From NCBI GenBank assembly GCA_965115825.1, contig OZ220464.1:1116001-1180000 (forward strand): 64,000 nt of DNA, given 5' to 3'. The notes under the pieces are model-generated. The model had not been told where the DNA came from, did not search any database, and saw only the letters and a list, made by a program, of their open reading frames with translations. How positions within the stretch are numbered: position 1 is the first letter of the stretch; every line of letters starts with the position of its first letter. The position numbers were made by a program, and so were the translations under genes. This DNA is from Bin87 sp965115825 (GTDB taxonomy: Bacteria > Chloroflexota > Dehalococcoidia > Lucifugimonadales > UBA3495). Of the stretch, positions 15,753 through 24,318 are shown one piece after another.

Positions 15753-16430
15753 ATGCCGCACAACGTCCTTGTCATAGAAGACGACCCCGGCATCTCCCGC
15801 ATCGTCCGCCTCTATCTGGAGCAGGATGGCCACCAAGTCGCCACTGCCGGCGATGGACTCGCCGGCCTGGAGCTGGCCCGCGAGTCCGCTCCCGACCTCA
15901 TCGTGCTCGACTTGATGCTGCCGCGCCTCGACGGCATGGAAATCTGCCGCTCCCTCCGCCAGGAGTCCAGCGTCCCCATCATCATGGTTACCGCCCGCGT
16001 CGCCGAAGCCGACCGACTCGCCGGCCTCGACCTGGGCGCCGACGACTACATTCTCAAGCCCTTCAGCCCGCGCGAGCTTGCCGCCCGCGTCCGCGCCGTC
16101 CTCCGCCGTACCGCCCCCGACCGTTCCCATGCCATCAAGTACGACGGCGTCACCATAGACCTCGCCGCTCACACCGTCCTGGTCGGAGAACGCAAGCCCA
16201 CCCTCACCCGCACCGAGTTCCGACTCCTTGCCATGCTCGCCGCCGAACCGGGCCGAACCTTCACCCGCGACCAGATTATCAGCGGCGTTTTCGGCTACGA
16301 CTTCGACGGCTTCGACCGCACCGTCGACGTTCATATCGCCAACCTCCGCCGCAAAATCGAACCCGACGGCAAAAAGCCCCGCTACGTGCAAACCGTCCAC
16401 GGCGTAGGCTATCGGTTTGGCAATGCCTAA
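15753..16430 (+). CDS. Two-component response regulator, OmpR/PhoB type
   Basis: A 225-residue DNA-binding regulator. The receiver domain (residues 1-120) starts PHNVLVIEDDPGISR (acidic pocket), with phosphorylatable Asp in LIVLDLMLPRLDGME, Thr in IIMVTAR and Lys in YILKPFSPREL. The C-terminal winged helix (about 130-225) ends RTVDVHIANLRRKIEPDG and VQTVHGVGYRFG. The ATG at 15753 gives the canonical start but has no clear Shine-Dalgarno; a GTG at 15711, overlapping the leader-peptide stop, would add 14 residues. The sensor kinase overlaps its 3' end by 8 bp. It probably regulates the downstream exported protein. Confidence 0.93.
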   Translation: MPHNVLVIEDDPGISRIVRLYLEQDGHQVATAGDGLAGLELARESAPDLIVLDLMLPRLDGMEICRSLRQESSVPIIMVTARVAEADRLAGLDLGADDYILKPFSPRELAARVRAVLRRTAPDRSHAIKYDGVTIDLAAHTVLVGERKPTLTRTEFRLLAMLAAEPGRTFTRDQIISGVFGYDFDGFDRTVDVHIANLRRKIEPDGKKPRYVQTVHGVGYRFGNA

Positions 16431-17859
16431 GTTCCGTTTCGGCCTCCAGTGGCGCCTGATAATAGCCTTCGCCGCCATTCTGGCCCTGTCCACCGGCAGC
16501 GTCGCCCTGTTCACTGGCTACGTCGCTCACCAGGAAGTCCGTCGCATCCAGGCCGACCAAGACCGGGTGCGCGCCATTCGCATCAACCTGGCCCTGGCCG
16601 ATTTCTATCGCGCCAACGGCAGCTGGCGCGGCGCAAACGAATTTGTCGCCAGAATCGGCTTCCAGATGGAACGGGAGATTATCGCCCTGGATGCCCACGA
16701 CAACGTCGTCGCCGATAGCCGGCGGCACGCCCGCCCCGGACGCGATGGCCGCAGCCCCCGGAACGTCGCTAAACCGCCTTTGCCCCATCCTCATCGCTTT
16801 ACGCCGATACTATCTGACAACATTCCCGTCGGATCCGTGGCCGTGCTGGCCCGTGGCCGCCCGGGCCTATTTCCTTTACTATCCAACGGCGACCACAACA
16901 ATTTGGAACTGGCCGAGTCGGAACCCCGCTTGGCTCGATTCGCCGAAGCCGTCAACCGTTCGCTGTCGTTGGTCGGCTTGATTGCCTGCATCGTCGGCGT
17001 GCTTTTGATACTGCTCCTTTCCCGCCGCATCCTCGGCTCCATCGGCGGCCTCACCGCTGCCGCGCGCCGTCTGGGCAGCGGCGACTTATCCAGCCGCGTC
17101 AACGCCAAAGGCAGCGACGAAATCGCCGAGCTCGGCCGCGCTTTTAACGCCATGGCCGACGCCCTGGCCGACTCCGAACGCCAGCGCCGCAGCATGGTTG
17201 CCGATGTCGCCCACGAACTGCGCACCCCTCTCTCAAACATCCAGGGCCATGTCGAAGCCATGCAGGACGGCCTGCTGCAACCCAATGCCGCCACCCTCGA
17301 CACCCTGCATCAGCAAACCCTTTACCTCAACCGCCTTGTATCCGACCTGCGTCTCCTCGCCGAAACCGAATCCGAGGAACTCCGCCTGCTGCGCGAACCC
17401 GAATCCATCGCAGAGATCGCCTCCCGCGTCGCCGCTTCTTTCCGCCCCCGCGCCGAACTCCAATCCGTTCGTCTGGACACCGACTTGCCCGACGGCCTGC
17501 CTCTGCTGAACCTCGACCGTCTGCGGATTGAGCAGGCCATCGGCAACCTGGTTGACAACGCCGTCCGCTATACGCCCCCCGGCGGAACCGTCGCCATCTC
17601 CGCACTCCGCCACAACGATGGAGTTCGCGTTCTGGTCAGCGACACCGGCCCCGGCATTCCGACCGATGCCCTCCCCCACGTCTTTGACCGCCTCTATCGC
17701 GTTGACCCTTCCCGAGACCGCGCCACCGGCGGCGCCGGCCTCGGCCTCACCATCGCCCGCCGCTTGGTCGAAGCCCACGGCGGAACCGTCTGGGCCGAAA
17801 GCGAAGCCGGCCTCGGCAGCCGTTTCGGTTTCGACCTCCCCGCCCACCCCGGTGATTAA
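16423..17859 (+). CDS. Sensor histidine kinase
   Basis: A 478-residue membrane kinase partnering the upstream regulator. TM1 is at about 11-29 (RLIIAFAAILALSTGSVAL), an extracytoplasmic sensor loop covers about 35-180, and TM2 is at about 186-206 (LVGLIACIVGVLLILLL). HAMP follows (GGLTAAARRLGSGDLSSRV), then the dimerisation/phosphoacceptor helix with the H-box VADVAHELRTPLSNIQGH, and the ATPase with N-box NLVDNAVRYT and G boxes VSDTGPGIP and GGAGLGLTIARRLVEAHGG. It overlaps the regulator by 8 bp (ATG at 16423), the usual coupling. The signal sensed is unknown; the His-rich exported protein downstream hints at a metal or envelope stress. Confidence 0.93.
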   Translation: MPKFRFGLQWRLIIAFAAILALSTGSVALFTGYVAHQEVRRIQADQDRVRAIRINLALADFYRANGSWRGANEFVARIGFQMEREIIALDAHDNVVADSRRHARPGRDGRSPRNVAKPPLPHPHRFTPILSDNIPVGSVAVLARGRPGLFPLLSNGDHNNLELAESEPRLARFAEAVNRSLSLVGLIACIVGVLLILLLSRRILGSIGGLTAAARRLGSGDLSSRVNAKGSDEIAELGRAFNAMADALADSERQRRSMVADVAHELRTPLSNIQGHVEAMQDGLLQPNAATLDTLHQQTLYLNRLVSDLRLLAETESEELRLLREPESIAEIASRVAASFRPRAELQSVRLDTDLPDGLPLLNLDRLRIEQAIGNLVDNAVRYTPPGGTVAISALRHNDGVRVLVSDTGPGIPTDALPHVFDRLYRVDPSRDRATGGAGLGLTIARRLVEAHGGTVWAESEAGLGSRFGFDLPAHPGD

Positions 17860-17959
17860 ATTTGATGATTTCTTAATATCCCCATCGTATCCTGCTCTCG
17901 TCAAAGCCGCCGCCACATCAAAAATCATCGCAAAACGGCGACGGCATCAGGAGGCAAAA

Positions 17960-18616
17960 ATGTTCAACAAAGTTCGCAACGTCAGAAAGCGCTGGTTCGT
18001 CGTGACGGCCGCCGTCGCGCTCCTCGCCATCGGTCTCACCTCCGGCGCTGTTTTCGCCGCCAGCGCCCCGACCGGCGAATTCAGCCACGCCCTGAGCGTC
18101 GGCCTCGGCCACTCCGATGATGCCGACCGCTCTCAGGTAATGGCCCGCGTCGCCGAAATCCTCGGCGTCGAGCAGGCCGACCTGGAAGGCGCCTTCCAAA
18201 CCGCCCTCCACGAGCAGGCCAACGCCCGGTTCGCCGACTACGCCGCCAGTCTGGTCACCAACGCGGCCATCACGCAGGAACAGGCCGATGCGGCCATAGC
18301 CTGGTTCAACGCCCGCCCCTCCGAAACCGGCGAGCTCGCCAGCCTCGCCGTCTCCGGCGCCGGCGCCGATAAGGTGGACGCCCTACTCTCCCGTATGGTA
18401 ACGGCTGAAAAGCTTACCCAGGAACAGGCTGACGCAATCTCCGCCTGGCGCTCTGACCGCCCCGATGCCCTGCCCGAACGCGCCGGCAAACACTTCAAAA
18501 AGGGACGCCTCGGCCACCACGACGGCAACCGCCACAGCGACCGCGGTTTCTGGCGACACAAGCATCACGACGGCAACACCGATAGCGAGTCCGACTCCGC
18601 AGGTTCCGACGGCTGA
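17960..18616 (+). CDS. Exported His-rich protein with duplicated TQEQADA motif
   Basis: A 218-residue protein with a signal peptide (KRWFVVTAAVALLAIGLTSG, cleavage near VFAA-SAPTGE). The mature part has a helical domain (RVAEILGVEQADLEGAF, then two copies of an A-x-x-A-x-I/L-T-Q-E-Q-A-D-A motif, each followed by an S/W-rich helix), resembling the DUF2680-like exported proteins often found beside two-component systems. The C-terminus is rich in His, Lys and Asp (GRLGHHDGNRHSDRGFW and on), suggesting metal binding. AGGAGG precedes the ATG. It is 100 bp after the kinase gene. A CpxP-like feedback role is an inference. Confidence 0.8.
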   Translation: MFNKVRNVRKRWFVVTAAVALLAIGLTSGAVFAASAPTGEFSHALSVGLGHSDDADRSQVMARVAEILGVEQADLEGAFQTALHEQANARFADYAASLVTNAAITQEQADAAIAWFNARPSETGELASLAVSGAGADKVDALLSRMVTAEKLTQEQADAISAWRSDRPDALPERAGKHFKKGRLGHHDGNRHSDRGFWRHKHHDGNTDSESDSAGSDG

Positions 18617-18651
18617 TACCCGTCGGCCCAACTCAACGGTTCCTCTATGAC

Positions 18652-18680
18652 ACGGGGGCGACTGCAACGGTCGCCCCTGT
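18652..18680 (+). terminator. Hairpin terminator after the two-component locus
   Basis: ACGGGGGCGAC pairs with GTCGCCCCTGT (one G-T), loop TGCAACG, followed by TTTG. It lies 36 bp after the exported-protein stop codon. Confidence 0.7.
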
Positions 18681-18736
18681 TTGTGGTACATTACCCCCAT
18701 CGCTAACCACCATACCTCCCGTGGAGACCGCCGCTC

Positions 18737-21085
18737 ATGCTCGATTACAAACCCAACATCGTTCTCTCCAACCCCGATGAAAACTACAAGGTCGTCGGCA
18801 CCCGCCCCGTCCGCCACGACGGGCCTGACAAAGTAATGGGCCGCGCCCGCTATGCCGCCGACATCCACCTCCCCGGTATGCTCCACGGCAAAATCCTGCG
18901 CAGCCCCCACGCCCATGCCCGCATCCGGGGCATCGACCCTAGCCGCGCCCTGGCCCTTCCCGGCGTCCACGCCGTCGTTACCGCCCTCGATTTCCCCGAC
19001 GTATCCGCCGAAATCAAAGACCAGGAAGAGGGCGCAACGGTCAACTACGGCTTCTACAGCCGCAACGTAATGGCCCGCGAAAAAGCCCTTTATCGCGGCC
19101 ACGCCGTCGCCGCTGTCGCCGCCGACTCCCCCCACCTCGCCGAAGAAGCCCTGTCCCTGATTGACGTAGATTGGGAACTCCTCCCTCCCGTGCTTACCGC
19201 CGAAGCGGCCATGGCTCCCGGCGCCCCCATCGTCCACGAACGCCTGGTTACCCTGGCCAACCCCGCCCAGCGTTCCGGCGGCTGGGCCGAGGGCGAAACC
19301 GGCGACGGCTCCAACGTCTCCAACCACTTCCAGTTCACCCTCGGCGACCCGGACGCCGGCTTTGCCGAAGCCGACGAAATCGTGGAACGCGAATACCGTA
19401 CCCGCCAGGTCCATCAGGGTTACATCGAACCCCATTCCGCCACCGCCCGCTGGAACGCCGACGGCACCGTTACCATCTGGGCCAGCAGCCAGGGCCACTT
19501 CGCCCTGCGCGACCACACCAGCCGCATCCTCGGCGTGTCCGTCGGACAAGTCAACGTCGTCCCCATGGAAATTGGCGGCGGCTTTGGCGGCAAGGGTCAA
19601 GGCGGCTGCTACCTGGAACCCGTGGTCGCCGCCCTCGCCCGCAAGACTGGCCGCCCCGTCAAAATCGCCATGACCCGCACCGAGGTCTTTACCGGAACCG
19701 GCCCTACTTCCGGCTGCATCATCAAAGTCAAAGTCGGCGGCTCCCGCGACGGTCGCTTTACTGCGGCCCAGGCCAGCCTCATCTATGAAGCCGGCGCTTT
19801 CCCCGGCTCCCCCGTCCCCAGCGGCTGCCGCACCATGTTCGCCCCCTACGAAATCCCCAACGGCTTCGTAGAGGGCTACGACGTAGTAACCAACATCCCC
19901 AAAGCCGCCGCCTACCGCGCCCCCGGCTCCCCCGCAGCTTCTTTCGCCGCCGAGCAGGCCATCGACGAGCTCTGCGCAAAACTGGGCGTCGACCCCATAG
20001 GGTTCCGTCTCAAGAACGCCTCCAAAGAAGGCAGCCGTCAGATTGGCGGCCCCACCTTCCGCCGCATCGGTATGGTGGAAATCCTGCAAGCCGCCCAGGA
20101 GCATCCCCACCTGGCCTCGCCTATTCCCGAACCCTCCGCGCCCGGACGCCTCACCGGACGCGGCATCGCCGCCGGCGCCTGGTTCAACGGCACCGGCCCG
20201 GCCAGCGCCGTCGCCAGCGTTATGCCCGATGGCGCCATCAGCCTCATCGAAGGCTCCCCCGACATCGGCGGCTCCCGCGCCGTCATGGCCATGCACGTTG
20301 CCGAAGTCCTGGGCCTCCCTCCCGAGCGCATCAAGCCCTCTATCGTGGACACCGACAGCATCGGCTACAGCAGCGGCGCCGGCGGCAGCGGCGTAACCTT
20401 CAAAATGGGCGCCGCCGTCTATCAGGCCGCCCAGGACGTGCGCCGTCAGATGATCGAGCGCGCCGCCCGCATCTGGGACGTCCCCGTCGCAGACGTGGAG
20501 TATCAGGAAGATGGCAGCCTGTCCCACAAATCCGACGACGCCCTGCGCATGACCTTCGACCAGCTGGCCCGCCGTCTCAACGGTACCGGCGGCCCCATCG
20601 TCGGACGCGGCACGGCCAACCCCGCCGGCGTCGGCAACGCCTTCGCCGTCAACATCGCCGACATAGAGGTCGACCCCGACACCGGCAAAGTCGACCTGCT
20701 GCGCTTCACCGCCATCCAGGACTGCGGCAAAGCCATCCATCCCAGCTACGTAGAGGGCCAGATTCAGGGCGGCGCCGTGCAGGGCATCGGCTGGGCCCTC
20801 AACGAAGAGTACTGCTTCGACCACGAGGGCGGAATGCTCAACTCCTCTTTCCTTGACTACCGAATGCCCACCGCTCTGGACTTGCCCATGATTGACACCG
20901 TGATTGTGGAAGTGCCCAACCCCGGCCATCCGCTGGGCGTGCGCGGCGTCGGAGAAGTATCCCTGGTTCCCCCCATGGCCGCCATCGGCAACGCTATCGC
21001 GAGAGCCACCGGCGCCCGCCTGGAAAACCTGCCCATGAACCCCGGCTCCGTGCTGGAAGCCCTCTGGCAGCAGAACGGTGGGTAG
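18737..21085 (+). CDS. Molybdenum hydroxylase large subunit (xanthine dehydrogenase / CoxL family)
   Basis: The 782-residue molybdopterin-binding subunit oxidises aromatic heterocycles, aldehydes or CO in the family. The N-terminal a/b hammerhead starts DKVMGRARYAADI (about 30-42); MoCo-binding motifs include GGGFGGKGQGG and AYRAPGSPAASFAAEQAIDE. The C-terminal GVGEVSLVPPMAAIGNAI holds the catalytic Glu. The active-site loop is AYRAPGSP and not the AYRCSFR of true CO dehydrogenase, so this is a form II/xanthine-dehydrogenase-like enzyme of unknown substrate. The FAD and iron-sulphur subunits that normally accompany it are absent from the neighbourhood, so they must be encoded elsewhere if it is active. 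A strong hairpin follows. Confidence 0.9.
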   Translation: MLDYKPNIVLSNPDENYKVVGTRPVRHDGPDKVMGRARYAADIHLPGMLHGKILRSPHAHARIRGIDPSRALALPGVHAVVTALDFPDVSAEIKDQEEGATVNYGFYSRNVMAREKALYRGHAVAAVAADSPHLAEEALSLIDVDWELLPPVLTAEAAMAPGAPIVHERLVTLANPAQRSGGWAEGETGDGSNVSNHFQFTLGDPDAGFAEADEIVEREYRTRQVHQGYIEPHSATARWNADGTVTIWASSQGHFALRDHTSRILGVSVGQVNVVPMEIGGGFGGKGQGGCYLEPVVAALARKTGRPVKIAMTRTEVFTGTGPTSGCIIKVKVGGSRDGRFTAAQASLIYEAGAFPGSPVPSGCRTMFAPYEIPNGFVEGYDVVTNIPKAAAYRAPGSPAASFAAEQAIDELCAKLGVDPIGFRLKNASKEGSRQIGGPTFRRIGMVEILQAAQEHPHLASPIPEPSAPGRLTGRGIAAGAWFNGTGPASAVASVMPDGAISLIEGSPDIGGSRAVMAMHVAEVLGLPPERIKPSIVDTDSIGYSSGAGGSGVTFKMGAAVYQAAQDVRRQMIERAARIWDVPVADVEYQEDGSLSHKSDDALRMTFDQLARRLNGTGGPIVGRGTANPAGVGNAFAVNIADIEVDPDTGKVDLLRFTAIQDCGKAIHPSYVEGQIQGGAVQGIGWALNEEYCFDHEGGMLNSSFLDYRMPTALDLPMIDTVIVEVPNPGHPLGVRGVGEVSLVPPMAAIGNAIARATGARLENLPMNPGSVLEALWQQNGG

Positions 21086-21137
21086 CCTACGCTGCCCACC
21101 CGTCTATCGTTCCGACGCAATCCGGAACCCACAACCG

Positions 21138-21171
21138 GCAGTAGGGGCGAGTGGTTACTCGCCCCTACTGC
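21138..21171. terminator. 15-bp perfect hairpin between convergent genes
   Basis: GCAGTAGGGGCGAGT pairs over its whole length with ACTCGCCCCTACTGC, loop GGTT, followed by TTTACG. It sits between the molybdenum hydroxylase and the convergent regulator gene, so it probably stops transcription from both sides. Confidence 0.8.
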
Positions 21172-21244
21172 TTTACGCCATCCCTCGCCGTCGCCCTCAT
21201 CGCCATCGGATAAAACCCCCTGAACCCAAATCCACCTCGTATTA

Positions 21245-22738
21245 TTATGAGCGTCCCTCGCCCGGGGCAATCCCCCAACCGGACCCCTTAGGGGCATACT
21301 CCCCAAGTCCCGCCGATTCAAGCCGGTCGTTGAGCGCCAGCGCCATAATGACGCTATTGCTATACAACTCCCGGCCCTGCCTGGACAGCTCAGTAATCAC
21401 GGCCTCCTGCGACACCGGGCGATCAATTCTGCCGAATATCGTTTCCACTATCGTCGCCACGGCGTCGGAAAGCTCCGCGTCCGGCCCGCCGTACCCATGC
21501 TCCTTAAGGCCATACATCCCTTGCAGGCCAACCCGCACGATGCCAAAACGCTCTTTATTAGGAGCGGAGGCCATCGACAAAGCAGCGTGCAAACTCTCGA
21601 CTGAGGCGTTGCATTCCGGAAATAGCCGGTAGCATTCCTCGGCAATCTCCTCAAAATGCGCTGCCCGTCTCAAAGAGCGCAAAGCGTCACGCAGCATACG
21701 GGGGCGAGTTTTAGCCCCTTGCCTGTACCAATAATCCTCTTCTGCGCTGATTAGTGCCGCGCCGTCCGACTCGGATAGCAGCCATAGCAGCGACATTGTT
21801 TCGCAGTCCTGCTGGCCGACTGTCGCATCGTCAAGATACGAATCAGCGCCCCTCAAAAAGCTCATATAGGATTCAATCACTGATTCCGCGCCCAGAAAGT
21901 ACAAGCCGAATTCGTAAATGTGAGCAGCGTTTAACCCGCATCCTCTGTACAGCGCCTTACGCATTGGAGTTATCCCATGTTCGGAAACCAGCAGGGAACC
22001 TCCGGTACGCACAAAATCGATCGCAAAAGCGTGCAGCATACCCTGCCGCAGAGACTGAAAAGCAAACTTGCCCCATGCTATCTCCTCGACTTGCCGAATA
22101 CGTTCTCTCGAAACTCCATAGATACTGCCGATCGACACGAGAGTCTCTCTTTGGCCCGTACCAAAGCCGGTACGACGCCTTAATACATCTGCTTCTCGTT
22201 CAGACAGACCCAACAGAACCTCGTCAATAATGGCCTTGCAGTCAAATCGCCCCGAATCGTAGAGTGAGCGTAGCCCGTCCGCAAATTGAGAGTCGCCGTG
22301 GATAACCGTAGCCCAGGGAAATATGAACGTATCGGACTGATAGCCGTCAGCGACGGCCGCCCACTCCCTGCCAACGTTCAATAACGCGACCGGGACATCA
22401 TCCCATGGCCGGTCATCAAAGGCCGACGCCATTTCGCCGGCCAACCCCGCCGGAGACATCCAGCCCAGCCCGGCTTGGCCCCAGCGCACAGATCTTTCAA
22501 CCCACCACCGCTCAACCGGCCCCTTCCCCAGGTAACGACGGCTCCACGGGTCGGTGTCCGTTTCCTCATCCAAAGGCAGAACGGCCCCGTCGTCGCATTG
22601 CGCGCGCAGCGCATCGACAACGGTATCGTCCCGTCCCGCCAAATCCGCAACAGCAACTACATCCGTAGCCGAAAAAACGGATGACCGTTCGGCCAGACTT
22701 CCGATAGCCTCGTTAATCAGATCAACGTTATTAGGCAT
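21245..22738 (-). CDS. Sigma-70 region 4-like plus HARE-HTH-like protein
   Basis: A 497-residue protein of a poorly characterised class. The middle (about 170-225) reads LSEREADVLRRRTGF then SIYGVSRERIRQVEEIA, a clear sigma-70 region 4 helix-turn-helix that normally reads the -35 box; no region 2 is present. About residues 365-420 (HFEEIAEECYRLFPE, then FGIVRVGLQGMYGLKEHGY) look like a HARE-HTH domain, as in RNA polymerase delta and some restriction factors. The rest is helical and unassigned. ATG 22738 is chosen because AGGAGG lies 6 bp upstream; ATG 22741 is too close. Codon use is less C/G-biased than that of its neighbours, suggesting transfer. Possible transcription or defence regulator. 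Confidence 0.6.
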   Translation of the reverse strand: MPNNVDLINEAIGSLAERSSVFSATDVVAVADLAGRDDTVVDALRAQCDDGAVLPLDEETDTDPWSRRYLGKGPVERWWVERSVRWGQAGLGWMSPAGLAGEMASAFDDRPWDDVPVALLNVGREWAAVADGYQSDTFIFPWATVIHGDSQFADGLRSLYDSGRFDCKAIIDEVLLGLSEREADVLRRRTGFGTGQRETLVSIGSIYGVSRERIRQVEEIAWGKFAFQSLRQGMLHAFAIDFVRTGGSLLVSEHGITPMRKALYRGCGLNAAHIYEFGLYFLGAESVIESYMSFLRGADSYLDDATVGQQDCETMSLLWLLSESDGAALISAEEDYWYRQGAKTRPRMLRDALRSLRRAAHFEEIAEECYRLFPECNASVESLHAALSMASAPNKERFGIVRVGLQGMYGLKEHGYGGPDAELSDAVATIVETIFGRIDRPVSQEAVITELSRQGRELYSNSVIMALALNDRLESAGLGEYAPKGSGWGIAPGEGRS

Positions 22739-22740
22739 CA

Positions 22741-23016
22741 TTATCCTCCTAATATGAACCGGCCCCGATATCTTGACCGGTCGCTTTCACGGTTTTCAAA
22801 ATCTCGTTCCATTGAAGGCCGTCCAGAATCACCTCCGCACCGTCCACGCGCCTGCGCAAAGCTGGCAGCGCCCTTGGAGGGGATATTAGCGTGCAATTCC
22901 AAATGCTCATAGAAATTCTCAATGCGGCATACCCCCTCGGACAGCCCGCAATTCAGCCAGCGCCGGACAGCGACCAACTCCCGAACATTGCGAACCAATT
23001 CGATACCTCTAACCAC
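22741..23016 (-). CDS. Small ORF translationally coupled to the sigma-4/HARE gene
   Basis: A 91-residue frame from a GTG at 23016 that I do not recognise. Its TAA overlaps an ATG of the next gene (TAATG), and AGGAGG lies within its last codons, which argues that the frame is translated. The N-terminal half (VRGIELVRNVRELVAVRRWL) looks helical; the C-terminal half is Arg/Ser-rich and may be a frame-shifted end of a formerly longer protein. Between this gene and 23117 I see no other feature. Confidence 0.35.
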   Translation of the reverse strand: MVRGIELVRNVRELVAVRRWLNCGLSEGVCRIENFYEHLELHANIPSKGAASFAQARGRCGGDSGRPSMERDFENRESDRSRYRGRFILGG

Positions 23017-23117
23017 CGCAACGCGCCGGCATCTTCATGCAGCGCCTTATCTCCGTCGGCGGCATTCTGGCAGATCAAGGCTTGACATCATTCTAGCACA
23101 CAACATTCCTACCTCCC

Positions 23118-23546
23118 TCACGGTTCCAACCGCACCAGGAAACTAGCCTCTCCCAGCGGCATCCCGTCAAACGCTATCGCCGCCACGTGCCGACCCAACC
23201 GCGTCACCGGAATCCGAAACGGCTTAATCCACCGCTGAAAGAAAATCCCCTCCTCCCATTCCACTTCCTGCGGCGGCGGACTGGACAGGCTGGAACCCGG
23301 CGCCCGTATCGTTATCTCCAGCGTATGCCGGCCCGCGTTCGCCCCTGCAATGCAAAAAGCCAGGTGCGCCTCCACCTCCGCCAGCGCCCGCGGGCCGTCC
23401 TCGCTCGGCGGGCTGTCCGGCATCGGGATGTCCACCAGGTCTATAATGCCCTTAAAACTGAGATTGTCCCCTTCCCCTTCCTCAGTCTCTCGGCAGAACA
23501 GGGCGTATTTAAGGTACACTCCATTGCGGTCGGTAGCAGTAATCAA
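23118..23546 (-). CDS. Conserved-looking beta-sandwich protein of unknown function
   Basis: A 142-residue soluble protein. The sequence alternates beta-strand-like segments (VYLKYALFCRETE, AEVEAHLAFCIAGANAGRHTLEITI, FRIPVTRLGRHVAAIAFDG) and ends GEASFLVRLEP. This resembles the DUF6941-type small proteins, whose role is unknown; the match is by pattern only. An initiator ATG at 23546 has no striking Shine-Dalgarno. It is divergent from the thioredoxin-like gene. Confidence 0.6.
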   Translation of the reverse strand: MITATDRNGVYLKYALFCRETEEGEGDNLSFKGIIDLVDIPMPDSPPSEDGPRALAEVEAHLAFCIAGANAGRHTLEITIRAPGSSLSSPPPQEVEWEEGIFFQRWIKPFRIPVTRLGRHVAAIAFDGMPLGEASFLVRLEP

Positions 23547-23651
23547 CGGGCGGCTCCTCCATCCCGCTCTCCCGCGGGCCGTTCAGTATCTCGCCGCCGA
23601 TTTTAGCACTGCTCCCACGCAAACGGCAAAGAACATCGCTATCTCACACCG

Positions 23652-23675
23652 CCATCCCCGCGCCAGCGGGAATCC
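23652..23675 (+). repeat. REP-like palindrome
   Basis: CCCCGCGCCAGCGGGAATCC belongs to the dispersed CCCGCGCNAGCGGGAA palindrome also seen at 26141-26166 and 47141-47166. Here it abuts the AGGAGG Shine-Dalgarno of the following gene. Confidence 0.7.
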
Positions 23676-23687
23676 AGGAGGACCCCA

Positions 23688-24311
23688 ATGCCGCTGTCAA
23701 CCCAAAAGTTCGCCCAAGGTATGACCACCCGCCAGTACCTCAACAGCATCAAAGTCAACAAAGACGCCTTCCTCCAAATCCACGCCGCCGTCGCCATTCC
23801 CGATAGCGTCCTCAATTACTTCAACAGCCTGCCTCAGCCCATCAACTTGGCCGTCTTTACTTCCGACTGGTGCGGCGATGCCATGTCCACCACGCCTGCC
23901 ATCCTCCGCCTCGCCGACGCTTGCGACAACATCCGCCTCAGCGTGTTCAATCGCGATGACGAGCTCGAACTGACCAACAGCTTCCTCCCCGAGCGCCGCG
24001 CCGGCACCGTTCCCGTATTCGTGGCCCTTGACGAGAACATGGACGAAATCGCCCGCTTCATCGAAACCGCCCGCTCCCTCGTACCGGCCATCGACGCCAT
24101 GGACCAGACGGTCGTCCAAGCCGCCGCCAGCGACCAAGCTGAAAGCCGCCAACAGGCCCGAGGCCGGCGCACTGCCCATCGCGTCAGCAAAGCCGCTGAG
24201 TGGGGCGCCGTCATCCTCAACGAATTCCAACAGAACGTCGCCGATGGCCTAGCTCGTTCCGCCCCCGACCGTCCCGCCGAAGGCGGCACCCAATGGCCCC
24301 CGCAGGAGTAA
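23688..24311 (+). CDS. Thioredoxin-fold protein
   Basis: A 207-residue protein. LAVFTSDWCGDAMSTTPAI has the thioredoxin-like W-C-G-D pattern (about residues 55-60) with only the first Cys; the second catalytic Cys is replaced by Ala, so it is not a classical dithiol oxidoreductase. RRAGTVPVFVALDENMDEI supplies the cis-Pro segment. The C-terminal 60 residues (AVVQAAASDQAESRQ and on) are helical and charged. AGGAGG lies 6 bp before the ATG, partly made by the REP-like palindrome. The next gene starts 7 bp downstream, so they are probably co-expressed. Confidence 0.8.
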   Translation: MPLSTQKFAQGMTTRQYLNSIKVNKDAFLQIHAAVAIPDSVLNYFNSLPQPINLAVFTSDWCGDAMSTTPAILRLADACDNIRLSVFNRDDELELTNSFLPERRAGTVPVFVALDENMDEIARFIETARSLVPAIDAMDQTVVQAAASDQAESRQQARGRRTAHRVSKAAEWGAVILNEFQQNVADGLARSAPDRPAEGGTQWPPQE

Positions 24312-24318
24312 ATAACGA

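Noticed and set aside
15480..16514. 344-codon minus-strand frame whose end lies in R1, with a similar end in R2 (40834-41025)
   Set aside because: Three of four core substitutions between the two copies change the amino acid in this frame, so selection for protein is not seen. Another frame on the same strand (MSALRPESVACYL and on) shows four of five synonymous changes, but five sites are too few to argue for coding against the conserved helices.
18383..20929. 848-codon open frame on the minus strand
   Set aside because: Antisense of the molybdenum hydroxylase; length is explained by absence of TTA, CTA and TCA codons in the real gene.
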